From Schlesneria sp. DSM 10557 (GTDB taxonomy: Bacteria; Planctomycetota; Planctomycetia; Planctomycetales; Planctomycetaceae): DNA of 64,000 bases. The stretch lies in contig NZ_CP124747.1 in assembly GCF_041860085.1 (NCBI RefSeq), positions 2,108,001 to 2,172,000 on the forward strand. The letters are read 5' to 3'. The translations under genes were made by a program, and so were the position numbers. Below, one piece after another: positions 37,401-46,038 of this stretch. The notes under the pieces are model-generated. The model did no database searches. It was not told where the DNA came from and saw nothing but the letters and a program-made list of their open reading frames with translations. Numbering within the stretch: position 1 is the stretch's first letter; each line of letters begins with the position of its first letter.

Positions 37401-38256
37401 GAGAGAGCGCTTCGAGTTGACTGACAAAGTCTTCCAGATCGGCCCCATTGAACGGAATTGCCTTTGTCCACTGAAAATGCTTGCCGTCAGGCTGCGTACG
37501 ACTCACTTCAATGACACAAAGAGGGCCTTGCTGCTGATTCCGATGATCGATTTTCGAAGAGACCTGAAGCGGAAAACGGGGCTCGCCAGCTTCGAAGAGC
37601 AGGACCTCTCCAAAGTTTGAGTCACGAGTCCGTAGTCCCATCTCACAGCGTGCCGCCATCAACACAGATTGGCGGACGAGTTCGCGAGCGAGTGACCCGT
37701 AATAGCTGACAAACTGGTTTCCATCCGGGGATTCAGGGGGGGCAAGTTCAATGACGTTTTCACCAGTCTTAACCCGTTTCCCTTTGAGATAGAACTTCGC
37801 TTCGATTTCTGCCGCTGCGTTACTCGCAGGGACAGGCAAATCATCAATGGAGCCGTGGGAATCGACGCTGACAACCTCGTTCTTGTCATTAACGTTCATG
37901 ACCATCTTGAACGTTCGGAAGAAGCTGGGCCATGAGTAGACGATTCGCCGATTCGGTCGTGTTCCCAATTCGCGCTTGAAAGGAAAACCACGTATGTGCC
38001 CAGTCGCTTCCGCCAGCGGCACGGTCGGTCGTTCCCTGCCTCCATCCGGGATCCGAAATCGGGATTCGAACGACTTTAAAGTCTCTCCGTAAAATTTCGA
38101 CGAAGTCCCTTCGATGAGGACCAGCACCAGCAATGTCAGGATGCCGCCCCACACCAGCACCCGCTCCCAGCCCGCTCTTTTCTTTTTCTCGGCTCCAGTC
38201 GACTTTTTGGAACCGCGCGTCGGCACACCTTCAATCGATTTTTCACGACCACTCAT
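34420..38256 (-). CDS. Large membrane-anchored TPR-repeat protein
   Basis: 1278-aa protein. A basic N-terminus (KKSTGAEKKKRAGWERV) precedes one membrane segment (about residues 31-49). An alpha/beta extracytoplasmic portion of roughly 280 residues comes next, then an almost wholly helical region with recognisable tetratricopeptide repeats, clearest at the C-terminus (LLRNYEEAERYLKEAEELRP, SEAVQHFEEAVKLNPDSAYAHSQAAWIL, EHAEAALRLRPITNYLTHTCLAAAYAEVGRFDEAY). TPR arrays mediate protein-protein contacts; the partner is not apparent. The ribosome-binding site is weak. It is flanked by a 213-bp gap and a 520-bp non-coding region and looks monocistronic. Confidence 0.75.
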   Translation of the reverse strand: MSGREKSIEGVPTRGSKKSTGAEKKKRAGWERVLVWGGILTLLVLVLIEGTSSKFYGETLKSFESRFRIPDGGRERPTVPLAEATGHIRGFPFKRELGTRPNRRIVYSWPSFFRTFKMVMNVNDKNEVVSVDSHGSIDDLPVPASNAAAEIEAKFYLKGKRVKTGENVIELAPPESPDGNQFVSYYGSLARELVRQSVLMAARCEMGLRTRDSNFGEVLLFEAGEPRFPLQVSSKIDHRNQQQGPLCVIEVSRTQPDGKHFQWTKAIPFNGADLEDFVSQLEALSRGDFIQALQDAGFSLRTRAIVDSSSSSTVASKRPSGRPKLDAISQFAELRRVSAEFAANGESDAVLEGLIEAYSNLGSLTDHYWSSMPKSFKARALLFAQRYVARRGSTPATLAFRAYARALAGRHVTALADVQAARSIEGGTAPAWLNLIEAYCAYKPDVLQKTKGDDKELSLYLLMRISQRIGSKKQATSTITRFLEVNPASFKALLLLCETYELGNYRAVTEAGFDVTWSSTYPKLQAISDLPPAALQIATTQSASQQFDPDNEYRSRIAFIDALRAAGGDLNDESEPSWSMLAEMLEETTFTQVVHTLYCEDVMLGISAEKSLERLRPLVESHRWKGFLDAFTDDKKFGAAQMSHFAREFKPGNYEHSMLLMLDVLSRTAPRDDYAQFFPKTLLNFDFVYEDLVKEIRYQSAPPTSIAQCLRSVSPHQPATAAVLIEHDWENAKLLAPEWEVTYAKCPNVMIKLAEKFETLRKMEDAVRCFKKSIDLEPTYAAYRKLADVYYWQGNLTAYQETLEDSLALPDFGLERSNTEGNLATFLMRKGDWEGAQPYAESAAGSYSSTGLLTAAHCAEGLKDWPRAEAYTRAASERYRGSEADWYIWCVRTGHGDVRAARALADQYWQSFVPPLSQAQSDSLLDRYLMDGKLTQALEIVRQFEIEPISRMDTVDLNLDPRKVLHGALIADELNEFALRDKLLKAVPQATISRGSDQLIEFANLMLRALKEPDKVQWDGTAFDEIMARATRDEVTFLYFAAGKTLWNRKQIELGRPYLEAAATSFSLGKRSCMFAAQMLRSQNLPVGHTRLSELPDDLEAVCSKLQNVGNQVLLRNYEEAERYLKEAEELRPGFSAIHNAKAHLATSRGRFSEAVQHFEEAVKLNPDSAYAHSQAAWILATCPDDAVRNGAAAVEHAEAALRLRPITNYLTHTCLAAAYAEVGRFDEAYRQETMAIDLSDYSSKNHDRLMQYNRKKPFRDQSLLAEPLHSEGAAAQE

Positions 38257-38386
38257 TTGAGTTCCACGGGAGGGGTGTCAAAGTAGATTTCAGTTCCAGC
38301 TTGAAATAACGTCGGACCGACGGCTAGTAGGGCAATACAGTCTAAATCACACAGAATGCATCTACAAGCGGCCGTACTATTACTGG

Positions 38387-38452
38387 AACCCCTGATTAGG
38401 GTCCCAAGATATAAGATGCCGCGCCGCAACAGGGAGTCACAGGGGTTTTTTA
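38387..38452 (+). terminator. Plus-strand hairpin followed by T-run
   Basis: AACCCCTG (38387-38394) pairs with CAGGGGTT (38440-38447), followed by TTTTTAT-like sequence. The 45-nt loop is long. No plus-strand gene ends here, so it could close a small RNA or be chance. Confidence 0.35.
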
Positions 38453-38660
38453 TCCCACTAACTTCATAATCCGCTTCCCCGTCAATGTTCTTGACTTTAA
38501 GCCGGACGAAGAGAACGATCCGGAGCGTTTTTTCCTATCAGTACTGAATCGTAATTGCTGCAGAGTTGTGCTGCCCGCCTGAATTGCACGAGCAGTCAAA
38601 AACTGCATTCACCGCGATTCCGGGCGCAAGGTCTCGCCAAAACGATTTAAGGGTGTCAAT

Positions 38661-38698
38661 AAGAATGGCCCGGCCGGGTAACCGACAGGGCCATTCTT
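38661..38698 (-). terminator. Strong 11-bp hairpin downstream of the SDR gene
   Basis: AAGAATGGCCC (38661-38671) and GGGCCATTCTT (38688-38698) form a perfect stem with a 16-nt loop, about 80 bp past the SDR stop. A T-run is lacking, but position and stability suggest transcript termination or 3'-end protection. Confidence 0.6.
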
Positions 38699-38776
38699 GC
38701 TAATTGGGTTTGCCGTTGCGTGCCGGAACCGAGTCTGTTCCGCCACCAGCAATCGTTCTCTCCGACAGGCAGGCTG

Positions 38777-39547
38777 TCAGAACGTCTTGCAAAGGGTGCC
38801 GCCGTCGACGACTAAGGTGGTTCCCGTGATGTAGCTCCCCGCGTCACTGGCCAGCAGCAGTGCGGGGCCGGCAAGTTCTTTCGGATCGGCCCAGCGTCCC
38901 AGAGCGGTCCGGGTGGCGAATTCGTCCAGTTCGGCAGGGCTGAGGACGCTTGCGGGAAGGTCCGTCAGGAACGGGCCAGGAGCGATACAGTTACACGTGA
39001 TGCCGTATGGGCCCAGATCCAGGGCCATGGCCCGCGCAAGGCCAATCAGGGCCGCTTTTGTCGCGGAGTAGCAACTGCGTCCCGCTTTCGATGTCAGCCC
39101 CATGACCGACGAAATGTGAACGATCCGGCCCCACCTGCGCTGCTTCATCTGCGGAATCAACGCACGAGAGAGACTCATGCAGGACGTCAGGTTCAGTTCC
39201 ACAATCCTGTCCCAGTCCTTGTCAGTGATCGCGTCGATCGGTTGAGGGACGTTCGAGCCCGCATTGTTGATGAGGATATCGACCTTCCCCATCGCCTCCA
39301 GCGCCGATTTCGCGAGCGCGTCGACTTCACTCCGGTTCGTCATATCAACGACGAAGGAACGGCCCCGGACGGACGTTCCTTCGAGAATTTCCGGGAGTGC
39401 CTGTTCGAGTTCATCAGCGTGACGGCTGCAGATGACAACGTCCGCCCCCGCTTCCGCGAATCCACGGGCCATCGCCTTGCCGAGGCCTTTACTGCCCCCC
39501 GTGATGAGCGCCACTTTTCCAGTCAAATCGAACAGCGGAGAAGCCAT
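38777..39547 (-). CDS. SDR family NAD(P)-dependent oxidoreductase
   Basis: 256-aa classical short-chain dehydrogenase/reductase. The cofactor motif TGGSKGLG is at 16-23 and NNAG at 94-97. The catalytic Ser lies in ISSVMG (146-147), with Tyr160 and Lys164 in YSATK. The C-terminal ITGTTLVVDGGT is typical. Sequence style is that of 3-oxoacyl-ACP reductase or gluconate 5-dehydrogenase-like SDRs, but substrate cannot be read off. AAGGA precedes the ATG. The secreted-protein gene at 39648-40493 lies 100 bp upstream on the same strand and may be co-transcribed. Confidence 0.9.
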   Translation of the reverse strand: MASPLFDLTGKVALITGGSKGLGKAMARGFAEAGADVVICSRHADELEQALPEILEGTSVRGRSFVVDMTNRSEVDALAKSALEAMGKVDILINNAGSNVPQPIDAITDKDWDRIVELNLTSCMSLSRALIPQMKQRRWGRIVHISSVMGLTSKAGRSCYSATKAALIGLARAMALDLGPYGITCNCIAPGPFLTDLPASVLSPAELDEFATRTALGRWADPKELAGPALLLASDAGSYITGTTLVVDGGTLCKTF

Positions 39548-39647
39548 CGAGCGTTCCTTGTAGGCTGAAGGTTTGAATGACAGTCTGAAGCAGGCAAGGT
39601 ACGGCTTCCGAGTTGTGCATTCAAACTCACTTCACCCGTTCAGGATG

Positions 39648-40493
39648 TCATCGCTTGCGGGCAAGCTCCGTCCGCAACATCTCCTGCTGGAACTGACGGA
39701 AAGGAACCTTACGGAGATTGGGATCCCGCAGCAGTTTATCCCAGTCGGCAATCAGTTGCCGATCGGTTTTCTGGAACTTCCAGGTCCATTCATGCCGTGC
39801 CTGCAAGTGCAGCACCGGCTCGGTCTCGGCCCGCAGGTCGATCGAAAGTGGCAGCAGTTCGCGGGTTCGCAGTTCCTGATTGAGTCGCATGCGAGGGGCG
39901 GGGAATAGTGACTGCGGATGCAGGACAGAGTTAAACTGCGCGATCCAGTCGGCAACATGCAGATACTGCTCAACCAGTTCAGGCGAGGTTGGTTTAAACC
40001 CTTCGACGTTGTACTGGTAGTGTTCAGCCGTGAGCGACAGTTGCAGCTTGTCAGGTTCGAAACGGGTTTCGAAATCGGGATGAAACTGGAACCACAGCAC
40101 CTGTTGTGCTTTTAACGAAGAGGCCGAAGCTTCTTCCGCCAGTGCGGCCATGCGCTTTTGCGCTTCGTCTTCTGCGAGACCAAGGAACTGACGGATCTCA
40201 TCCTGGGTGAGTTCAGTGCTGAGCTGCCGACGGGGGTTCAACACGGTGAAACGACGATGAGCCAGTTCAAAGATCGTCACCTCGCCCGCAGGTTCGATGT
40301 AGTCATAAACCTTTCCCGCGTGGAACAGCATCAGACTGCGAACGACGACTCGGCTGGAGTCGCTTCGAGACGGCGCTGGTGGTCCGGAAAGGTCACGAAT
40401 CGTGGTGTAGACACGAACTTCCTGGGCCAGCGAGCAGCTCCCATACGCCCACGCCAGGAGTGCGATGATGACGAAGTAAGTTCGTTGGATCAT
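39648..40493 (-). CDS. Exported protein of unknown function
   Basis: 281-aa protein with a signal peptide (residues 1 to about 23, ending SLAQ). The first part (VRVYTTIRDLSGPPAPSRS to AGEVTIFELAHRRFTVLNP) looks like a beta-sheet outer-membrane lipoprotein-carrier type fold, followed by a helical region (EIRQFLGLAEDEAQKRMAALAEEA) and a charged C-terminus. I do not recognise a family with confidence. AGAAG is present before the ATG. Confidence 0.65.
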   Translation of the reverse strand: MIQRTYFVIIALLAWAYGSCSLAQEVRVYTTIRDLSGPPAPSRSDSSRVVVRSLMLFHAGKVYDYIEPAGEVTIFELAHRRFTVLNPRRQLSTELTQDEIRQFLGLAEDEAQKRMAALAEEASASSLKAQQVLWFQFHPDFETRFEPDKLQLSLTAEHYQYNVEGFKPTSPELVEQYLHVADWIAQFNSVLHPQSLFPAPRMRLNQELRTRELLPLSIDLRAETEPVLHLQARHEWTWKFQKTDRQLIADWDKLLRDPNLRKVPFRQFQQEMLRTELARKR

Positions 40494-41126
40494 GGTTCTT
40501 CTGCCTGAAATTCGGTTTGCGTTGACACTCGAACGATGTCATGAACGCCCTTCGATCTGAGCCGGTGACAGTAAATGTGATGGGGCGATCGCAACAAGAC
40601 GAGAACGTTCGTTTCACACCCCGATTGCGGCACCTGACAGAGGAGAGGTTCGCGGATCGGCGAACGCTGCCGAACGGCCGCCTGATGTCGCCGCCCAGAC
40701 GGGTGTTCAGGCAGTTCAGGACTCAATTTTCGGAACTGCCACAGAAATTAAAAACTTCGGCCAAAGGCCTGAAAATCCCCTGAATTAAGGCATTTGGGAC
40801 AGAACAGGCACCTGTTCCGGCAGCCAGTGCCGATGGTCGTTTCCGCAACTGATGATTGAATACGGCACCGGGAGCCACTAAGCTGGGGCGGTTTGGCTGA
40901 CTGTAGCGATTAGGAAAACACAACGGTAAGTACTAACTCTGCGAGGGCCGGTGGAGTTCTAATTAACGAAGGTGGCACTTCCGCCCGTGATGCTCGTATT
41001 CGAGAAGGACCTCAGACGATAAGAAACGCCAGCGAAGGAATCGCTGTCCAGAGCGCACCGTCTACGAACGATCGACCGGCAGTCGAACACCTTGATTTGA
41101 CATAGGTTTTTGCACGGAGCGAATGA
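40494..41126. other. Divergent intergenic region
   Basis: About 630 bp between a minus-strand and a plus-strand gene start. It must hold both promoters. No hairpin, RNA gene or repeat was recognised; short open frames here are low-information. Confidence 0.45.
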
Positions 41127-43355
41127 ATGAAGGATCGAACACCTCGGGCGTCTTGGATGTCTGAGAAATTCTGGCGTAAGAATCGGCTGGCTCATAGCCT
41201 GGCACTCCTCAGTGTCGTGGCTTTAGCCGCTACCGGAACCTTCGCCGTTGAAGATGCGGCGAACGTCGCTGGCACGGGATTGAGCGGGATTTTTCCTTCC
41301 ACTCCACCCGATGATCTCACTGAAGAACAGTTCGCCAAACTGGATGGCAACTGGGCCGAATGGTCGAAGGGGGCCTCGGATGCGGTGGCCAACTTCTATG
41401 CAAAACTGGAAGCATCTGACGCCGCGGCCCAACGTGATGCTCTGGGCGTTCTGAAGGTCAAGCAGGACGTGATGCGACGGGCACTGGATGATTCATCCTA
41501 CCGTTCGCTCCACAGCCCGCTGACCGCTCTCAATAACAGCTTGAAGCTGCGAATCGATCTCGCCGAAGCCGCGCTCGACACGCTGGACATCGACGGCCAC
41601 AAGCTCGCCGGAGCGAAGACCCGTGCGCGTGCAAATCAGTTGCTCTCGTCGATTCAATCACTCGAGAGCTATCTGGGCACCATCGGCAACGGATCGTTGT
41701 GGCTTCCTTACTTCAATATTCCTGAACTGAAGGGCGCCTTGCAGGCCGATCAGGAAGGATCATTGCCACTCGCCGCGGCACTGGAAGCGCAGTCGAAGCT
41801 GAAGACTCGTGATCACGTGCTGGATGCAACTCAGCGTGAATTCACGACTCGTTCACCGTTCCAGTCATTCGCCACTTCGCTCGACCAATACATCTCGTCG
41901 GCATCGTGGACCGATCCCGTCGCAGCAGGACAGAAACTGCGAGCCGAGCTGAAGAATCTTTCCGACGCACTCGACACCTACATCTCAACCGGTGAAAAAG
42001 CTGGCGAACTGCGGGACGCATTTGCTCGAGCCCGTTATGTCGCCCCGGATGGCGGCGACCGACTGGCGAACTCGCTGCAAAGCCGTCTGTTCAACTACAA
42101 CCTGCGGGTGCTGGTGACCGAAGCGTTCCTGAACCGCATCATGTCTGACAGCCGAACGGTCCAGGGTGCCGTTCGTGACTTCATCCTGGGTGCACAGGTA
42201 AATGGCTGCCAGGTGACCAATACCACCGTTAATGTGGACCTGCTTCCAAGCAGCACCACGGCTCGGTTCGCCTTGCGATTGAACGGAAACATTCAGTCCA
42301 ATACGGCCGGTGTCACTCCTCAGGCAACTGTCTACACGGCAGGTAATCACACGTTTGCGGCCACGAAGGAAGTCAACTTCGACGGCTACCGCTTCATGAC
42401 GTCGCCTGCAACGATTGGTGTGAATCCGCACAACACCACGACCGGGATCAATACCAAATTCTCTGGAATTCCTATTCTCGGACGAATCGCACAGGGAATT
42501 GCATCACAAGCTGTAGAAGAGAAAAGAGGCGAAGCGGAAGCGATCGCAGCCAGCCGAGTTCAAGATGGTGTGCTGCCTGCCTTCAACCAGGAAGTCGATT
42601 CCAACTTCGCTCAGCAGACCGACAAGCTGAATCGCGAAGTCTACACCGGTCTTCGCAATGCCGGAGTTTTTCCTGACACCTTCACCTACCAGTCGACAGA
42701 TCAGATGTTGACGCTGAATGCTCGGGTGATGTCCCCACGTCAGATCGGTGCAGACTTGCCGGAAGGCCGCCTGCTGACCGCGACCGGAATCACCGCACTG
42801 ATTCATGAAACCGCGATCAATAACGGTGTCGACAAGATGGGTATCGCCGGTCAGACGCTGAACGAAGAACAGCTGAAAGCGAAACTGGAATCGTTCATCA
42901 GCACCATCCTGAACCGCCCCTACCACTTGCCTGAACAGCCCAAGGCTCCTGTCGAGGAAGACGAAGAGACACAAGATCTGAACGCGATCATTTTCGCTCC
43001 TGTGGATCCGATCCGCGTCCGAGTCGCTGATGATGAAATCAATATCATCATTCGGGCAGGTTTCAAGCAGGATGGAAAAGAAGACATCCCCATGCGGGAA
43101 ATTTCGGTTCCCATCTCGCTGGCTGCTCAAGGGGGCCAGATCATCGCCAAGGCGGGTAGTGTCATCGTGGCAGCCGCTGAAGGAGAAGGGGGCGGAGTCG
43201 CGATCAACGCTGTCGTCCGCAAGAAGATTCAGTCGATGCTGCCTGACCGCGTGCTGGACGGAAAAGTCGAGATCCAGACACCCACCAAGATCGTGGTAGC
43301 CTACGTAACACAGTTGCTGCTCGTCGACGGCTGGATTTCCGTCGGAATCAACTGA
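41127..43355 (+). CDS. Large exported protein of unknown function
   Basis: 742-aa protein with a signal peptide (after a basic N-terminus, HSLALLSVVALAATGTFA). Residues about 50-300 are mainly helical (LEASDAAAQRDALGVLKVKQDVMRRALDD and similar). The second half mixes beta-sheet (VNVDLLPSSTTARFALRLNGN, VRVADDEINIIIRAGFKQD) with helices and ends in a conserved-looking hydrophobic strand (IVVAYVTQLLLVDGWISVGI). I know of no named domain; the style is that of planctomycete-specific envelope proteins. GGAG lies nine bases before the ATG. A strong terminator follows 31 bp after the stop, so the gene is probably monocistronic. Confidence 0.7.
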   Translation: MKDRTPRASWMSEKFWRKNRLAHSLALLSVVALAATGTFAVEDAANVAGTGLSGIFPSTPPDDLTEEQFAKLDGNWAEWSKGASDAVANFYAKLEASDAAAQRDALGVLKVKQDVMRRALDDSSYRSLHSPLTALNNSLKLRIDLAEAALDTLDIDGHKLAGAKTRARANQLLSSIQSLESYLGTIGNGSLWLPYFNIPELKGALQADQEGSLPLAAALEAQSKLKTRDHVLDATQREFTTRSPFQSFATSLDQYISSASWTDPVAAGQKLRAELKNLSDALDTYISTGEKAGELRDAFARARYVAPDGGDRLANSLQSRLFNYNLRVLVTEAFLNRIMSDSRTVQGAVRDFILGAQVNGCQVTNTTVNVDLLPSSTTARFALRLNGNIQSNTAGVTPQATVYTAGNHTFAATKEVNFDGYRFMTSPATIGVNPHNTTTGINTKFSGIPILGRIAQGIASQAVEEKRGEAEAIAASRVQDGVLPAFNQEVDSNFAQQTDKLNREVYTGLRNAGVFPDTFTYQSTDQMLTLNARVMSPRQIGADLPEGRLLTATGITALIHETAINNGVDKMGIAGQTLNEEQLKAKLESFISTILNRPYHLPEQPKAPVEEDEETQDLNAIIFAPVDPIRVRVADDEINIIIRAGFKQDGKEDIPMREISVPISLAAQGGQIIAKAGSVIVAAAEGEGGGVAINAVVRKKIQSMLPDRVLDGKVEIQTPTKIVVAYVTQLLLVDGWISVGIN

Positions 43356-43385
43356 TCCCTCTGATGATCTTGCAATCAAATCTCG

Positions 43386-43423
43386 AAAGGCCGGTCGGAA
43401 TGGATCATTCTGACCGGCCTTTT
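43386..43423 (+). terminator. Intrinsic terminator after the 742-aa exported protein
   Basis: AAAGGCCGGTC (43386-43396) pairs perfectly with GACCGGCCTTT (43412-43422), with further GAAT/ATTC pairing inside, followed by a short T-run. The hairpin is very stable and could act in both directions. Confidence 0.88.
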
Positions 43424-43669
43424 CGTTGGGTTATCTTCGAGACGAAGTTGGGCATGGAGCGGCAGGTGGCCGATTGAGATCAGTCGTCAGTGTTGGCGGC
43501 ATCTCACCACGTCTCATCCAAGGGAGTTTGACTCCCACTTCACGAGTTCCTGACTGAGAAAACTCCACGACGGGTATCATCGAGTTTCATGCGATGCTGT
43601 CTCTGATTCCATTGGATCATAAACTCCTTAATGACAACGGTGCTGGCACCGGGAAAGAAGAGTTGTCTA

Positions 43670-44143
43670 ATGCATCTGGAAGGTCGTGCAACGGGTTGGT
43701 TCACATCCTCGTTTGAGCTGATTCTCGATGGGACTGTGTTGGGCGTGATAACAGGCGAATGGTTCCGCGAGAACCTGCATCTCCCTTTGTCAGACAGGTC
43801 CATCAAGCTTGTCCGCCCCTCCTGGCTGAAGAGCCGCTACGTGCTGACGGACGATTTGGGGACCGAACTGGGTTCCGCGACGCTCGTGGGTTTCTTCCTC
43901 ACTCACTGGGAGATGGAACTGAAGTGTGGCCCCGCCGTACTGGAACGTGCTGGCTGGTTCGTTCGGGGATACGTTCTACGGCAAGGAACCAGGATCCTCG
44001 CGACTGTAGGGCCTGTTAACTGGTGGTCTCGCAACTGGGAAGTCAGCGCGGACGATACATTGTCGCGCATTGATGTGTTGCTGCTGGGATTGATGTACGT
44101 CACAATCCGTAAGCGAGAATCACGTCGCCAGTCGAGTCAGTAA
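43670..44143 (+). CDS. Hypothetical protein, possibly tubby/LURP-one-like
   Basis: 157-aa protein without a signal peptide. Alternating beta strands with Gly/Trp turns (FELILDGTVLGVI, YVLTDDLGTELGSATLVGFFL, WEMELKCG) and a terminal hydrophobic helix (LLLGLMYVTI) followed by basic residues recall the tubby C-terminal-like barrel of LURP-one/scramblase proteins; this is a fold-level guess. The ATG at 43670 is preferred because AGAAGAG lies upstream; the ATG at 43631 is also in frame. It is 47 bp upstream of the LamG-propeller gene and may be co-transcribed. Confidence 0.6.
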   Translation: MHLEGRATGWFTSSFELILDGTVLGVITGEWFRENLHLPLSDRSIKLVRPSWLKSRYVLTDDLGTELGSATLVGFFLTHWEMELKCGPAVLERAGWFVRGYVLRQGTRILATVGPVNWWSRNWEVSADDTLSRIDVLLLGLMYVTIRKRESRRQSSQ

Positions 44144-44190
44144 CCACAGTCCATAGCCTGACGTCGGTCACCAACGAGGAAGATGCGAAC

Positions 44191-45897
44191 ATGCGAGTAA
44201 CGTCGATCGTTATTTTTGCGCTATTTCTTTGCCATGGTCTGGCGCCGACGCTGGCTTCTGCTGACGACAAACCAGCTCTCGATAAAGGTCTGGTCGGACA
44301 CTGGCCACTGGTGAAAAACGCGATTGACATCTCCGGTAATGGACTCGACGGGCGAGTTAACGGCGTGACCTGGAACGATCCGGCAGCGGATCATAACGCG
44401 CAAGGCGCCTCGTTCGACGGACAGAAGTCATATCTCGAAATCCCTGCGAACACGAATTCCGCTCTCGGTAGCAAGGACTTTTCCGTTGCTGCCTGGGTCT
44501 GGACCGATGCCTCAACGGATGACGTCCCGGGAGACATCCTCAGTCAATATGACCCCGCGTCGCGTCGCGGCTTTCATGTGGCGCTGAAGACAAATACCGG
44601 CGTCACCTTGAATCAGGCCAATTTCCGTCAGCTTCAGTTTGGCATCGATAACAACAAATCGTCCGGCTGGCGCGATGCAGGAAAACCCGGTAAGGAATCA
44701 CTGCTGTCATTTGGCCTGATCACCCACCGTGGTCGTCTGTTTGCGGGAACATGCGAGCCGGGGGAGGGACAATCGGGACGAGTCGCCATGTATTCGCATG
44801 GAACAACCTGGATTGATTGCGGAAGCCCCTCGCCCAGTAACGCGATCACAGCCATGGCTTCTTTTGGCGGAGAGCTTTACGTGGGCACGGGAAAGTACCG
44901 GGTCGCGGGTTCAGCACTTTCCGAATCGCCCAATCAGCATCTGGGGGGCCAGATCTTTCGCTATGCGGGAGGAACGAACTGGGTCGAATGTGGCACATTG
45001 AAGCTGCCCGGTCAGCCAGATCGCATCGAAGCCGTCTCTGGCCTGGTGACATTTCAGGGGCGACAGTATGCGGGATCGCTCTACAAACCCGCCGGTTTTT
45101 TCCTGCGATCAGAGACAGGCGACTGGAACCAGATCGACGTCCCCGACGGCAAGCGCGTCGAGGCGATGGCGGTCTACAACGGTCATCTGTATGCCTCCAG
45201 CTACGATAACGGACATGTTTACCGGTTTGATGGCAAGACCTGGTCTGATCTGGGGGAAGTCGGCAAGCCGGGCGAGAACACCCAGACATACTCATTCGCC
45301 GTTTATCATGGGCGGCTTTACGTGGGAACGTGGCCCAGCGGCCGCGTCTACCGCTTTGAAGACGCGAACGACTGGACCGATATCGGCCGTCTGGGCGAAG
45401 AGCTCGAAGTGATGGGGATGCTGGTCCACAACGGCCGTCTGGTTGCAGGAACCCTGCCGCTCGCCGAGATCTACCAATACAATGGCGGAACAGAATGGCA
45501 GCGAATTACGCAACTGGACACCACACCAGACGTCAAGTATCGCCGCGCCTGGACCATGGCCGAGTATCAGGGTCAGCTTTTCTGCAGCACCTTACCTAAC
45601 GGCCGGGTCAGCTCTTGTGAAATTGGGAAGCTGACGACCTGGGACGAGGAATTTCCGACTGGCTGGCACCACGTGGCGGCCGTCAAGACAGGCGGAAAGC
45701 TGAATCTCTTCGTCGATGGTGAGCTGAAATCGAGTTCCACAGAATTTGACGCCGCCGACTACAACCTGACGACCGAGCAACCGCTGAAAATCGGGGTCGG
45801 ACCGAATGACCACTTCCGCGGTCGCCTTCGTCACGTTCGACTCTATAATCGGGCGTTGTCGACGGCAGAAGCCAAAGCACTCGCCTCGGCAGAATAG
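44191..45897 (+). CDS. Exported LamG-domain protein with a beta-propeller inserted in the LamG
   Basis: 568-aa protein with a signal peptide (to about residue 24, TLASA). Residues 34-150 form the first half of a LamG/concanavalin-like jelly roll (LVGHWPLVKNAIDISGNGLDG, ASFDGQKSYLEIP, DFSVAAWVW). The second half (GWHHVAAVKTGGKLNLFVDG, HFRGRLRHVRLYNRALS) appears only at 489-563. Between them lie about 335 residues with repeated blades such as GRLFAGTC, GELYVGTG, GHLYASSYDNGHVYRFDG and GRLYVGTWPSGRVYRFEDAN. The natural reading is a propeller inserted in a loop of the jelly roll. Likely extracellular carbohydrate or protein binding. GAGGAAG precedes the start. Confidence 0.78.
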   Translation: MRVTSIVIFALFLCHGLAPTLASADDKPALDKGLVGHWPLVKNAIDISGNGLDGRVNGVTWNDPAADHNAQGASFDGQKSYLEIPANTNSALGSKDFSVAAWVWTDASTDDVPGDILSQYDPASRRGFHVALKTNTGVTLNQANFRQLQFGIDNNKSSGWRDAGKPGKESLLSFGLITHRGRLFAGTCEPGEGQSGRVAMYSHGTTWIDCGSPSPSNAITAMASFGGELYVGTGKYRVAGSALSESPNQHLGGQIFRYAGGTNWVECGTLKLPGQPDRIEAVSGLVTFQGRQYAGSLYKPAGFFLRSETGDWNQIDVPDGKRVEAMAVYNGHLYASSYDNGHVYRFDGKTWSDLGEVGKPGENTQTYSFAVYHGRLYVGTWPSGRVYRFEDANDWTDIGRLGEELEVMGMLVHNGRLVAGTLPLAEIYQYNGGTEWQRITQLDTTPDVKYRRAWTMAEYQGQLFCSTLPNGRVSSCEIGKLTTWDEEFPTGWHHVAAVKTGGKLNLFVDGELKSSSTEFDAADYNLTTEQPLKIGVGPNDHFRGRLRHVRLYNRALSTAEAKALASAE

Positions 45898-46038
45898 CGC
45901 TGGTGGCTCGATGATGAACGAACCAGAAAGAAGATCAGCGACAACAACGAGACCCGATTTCCATCTGCTTCAGGGGAGCAGCGGAAAGACTGTCTCGTCG
46001 CAGTCGCTGATACTGGCCGACGGGAATTGTGTCAGGCC

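Larger units (their letters stand above)
38257..38776. other. Intergenic region with two hairpins
   Basis: About 520 bp without a gene, between the start of the TPR gene and the end of the SDR gene on the same strand. It contains the SDR-side hairpin at 38661-38698 and a plus-strand hairpin with a T-run at 38387-38452. Confidence 0.5.
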
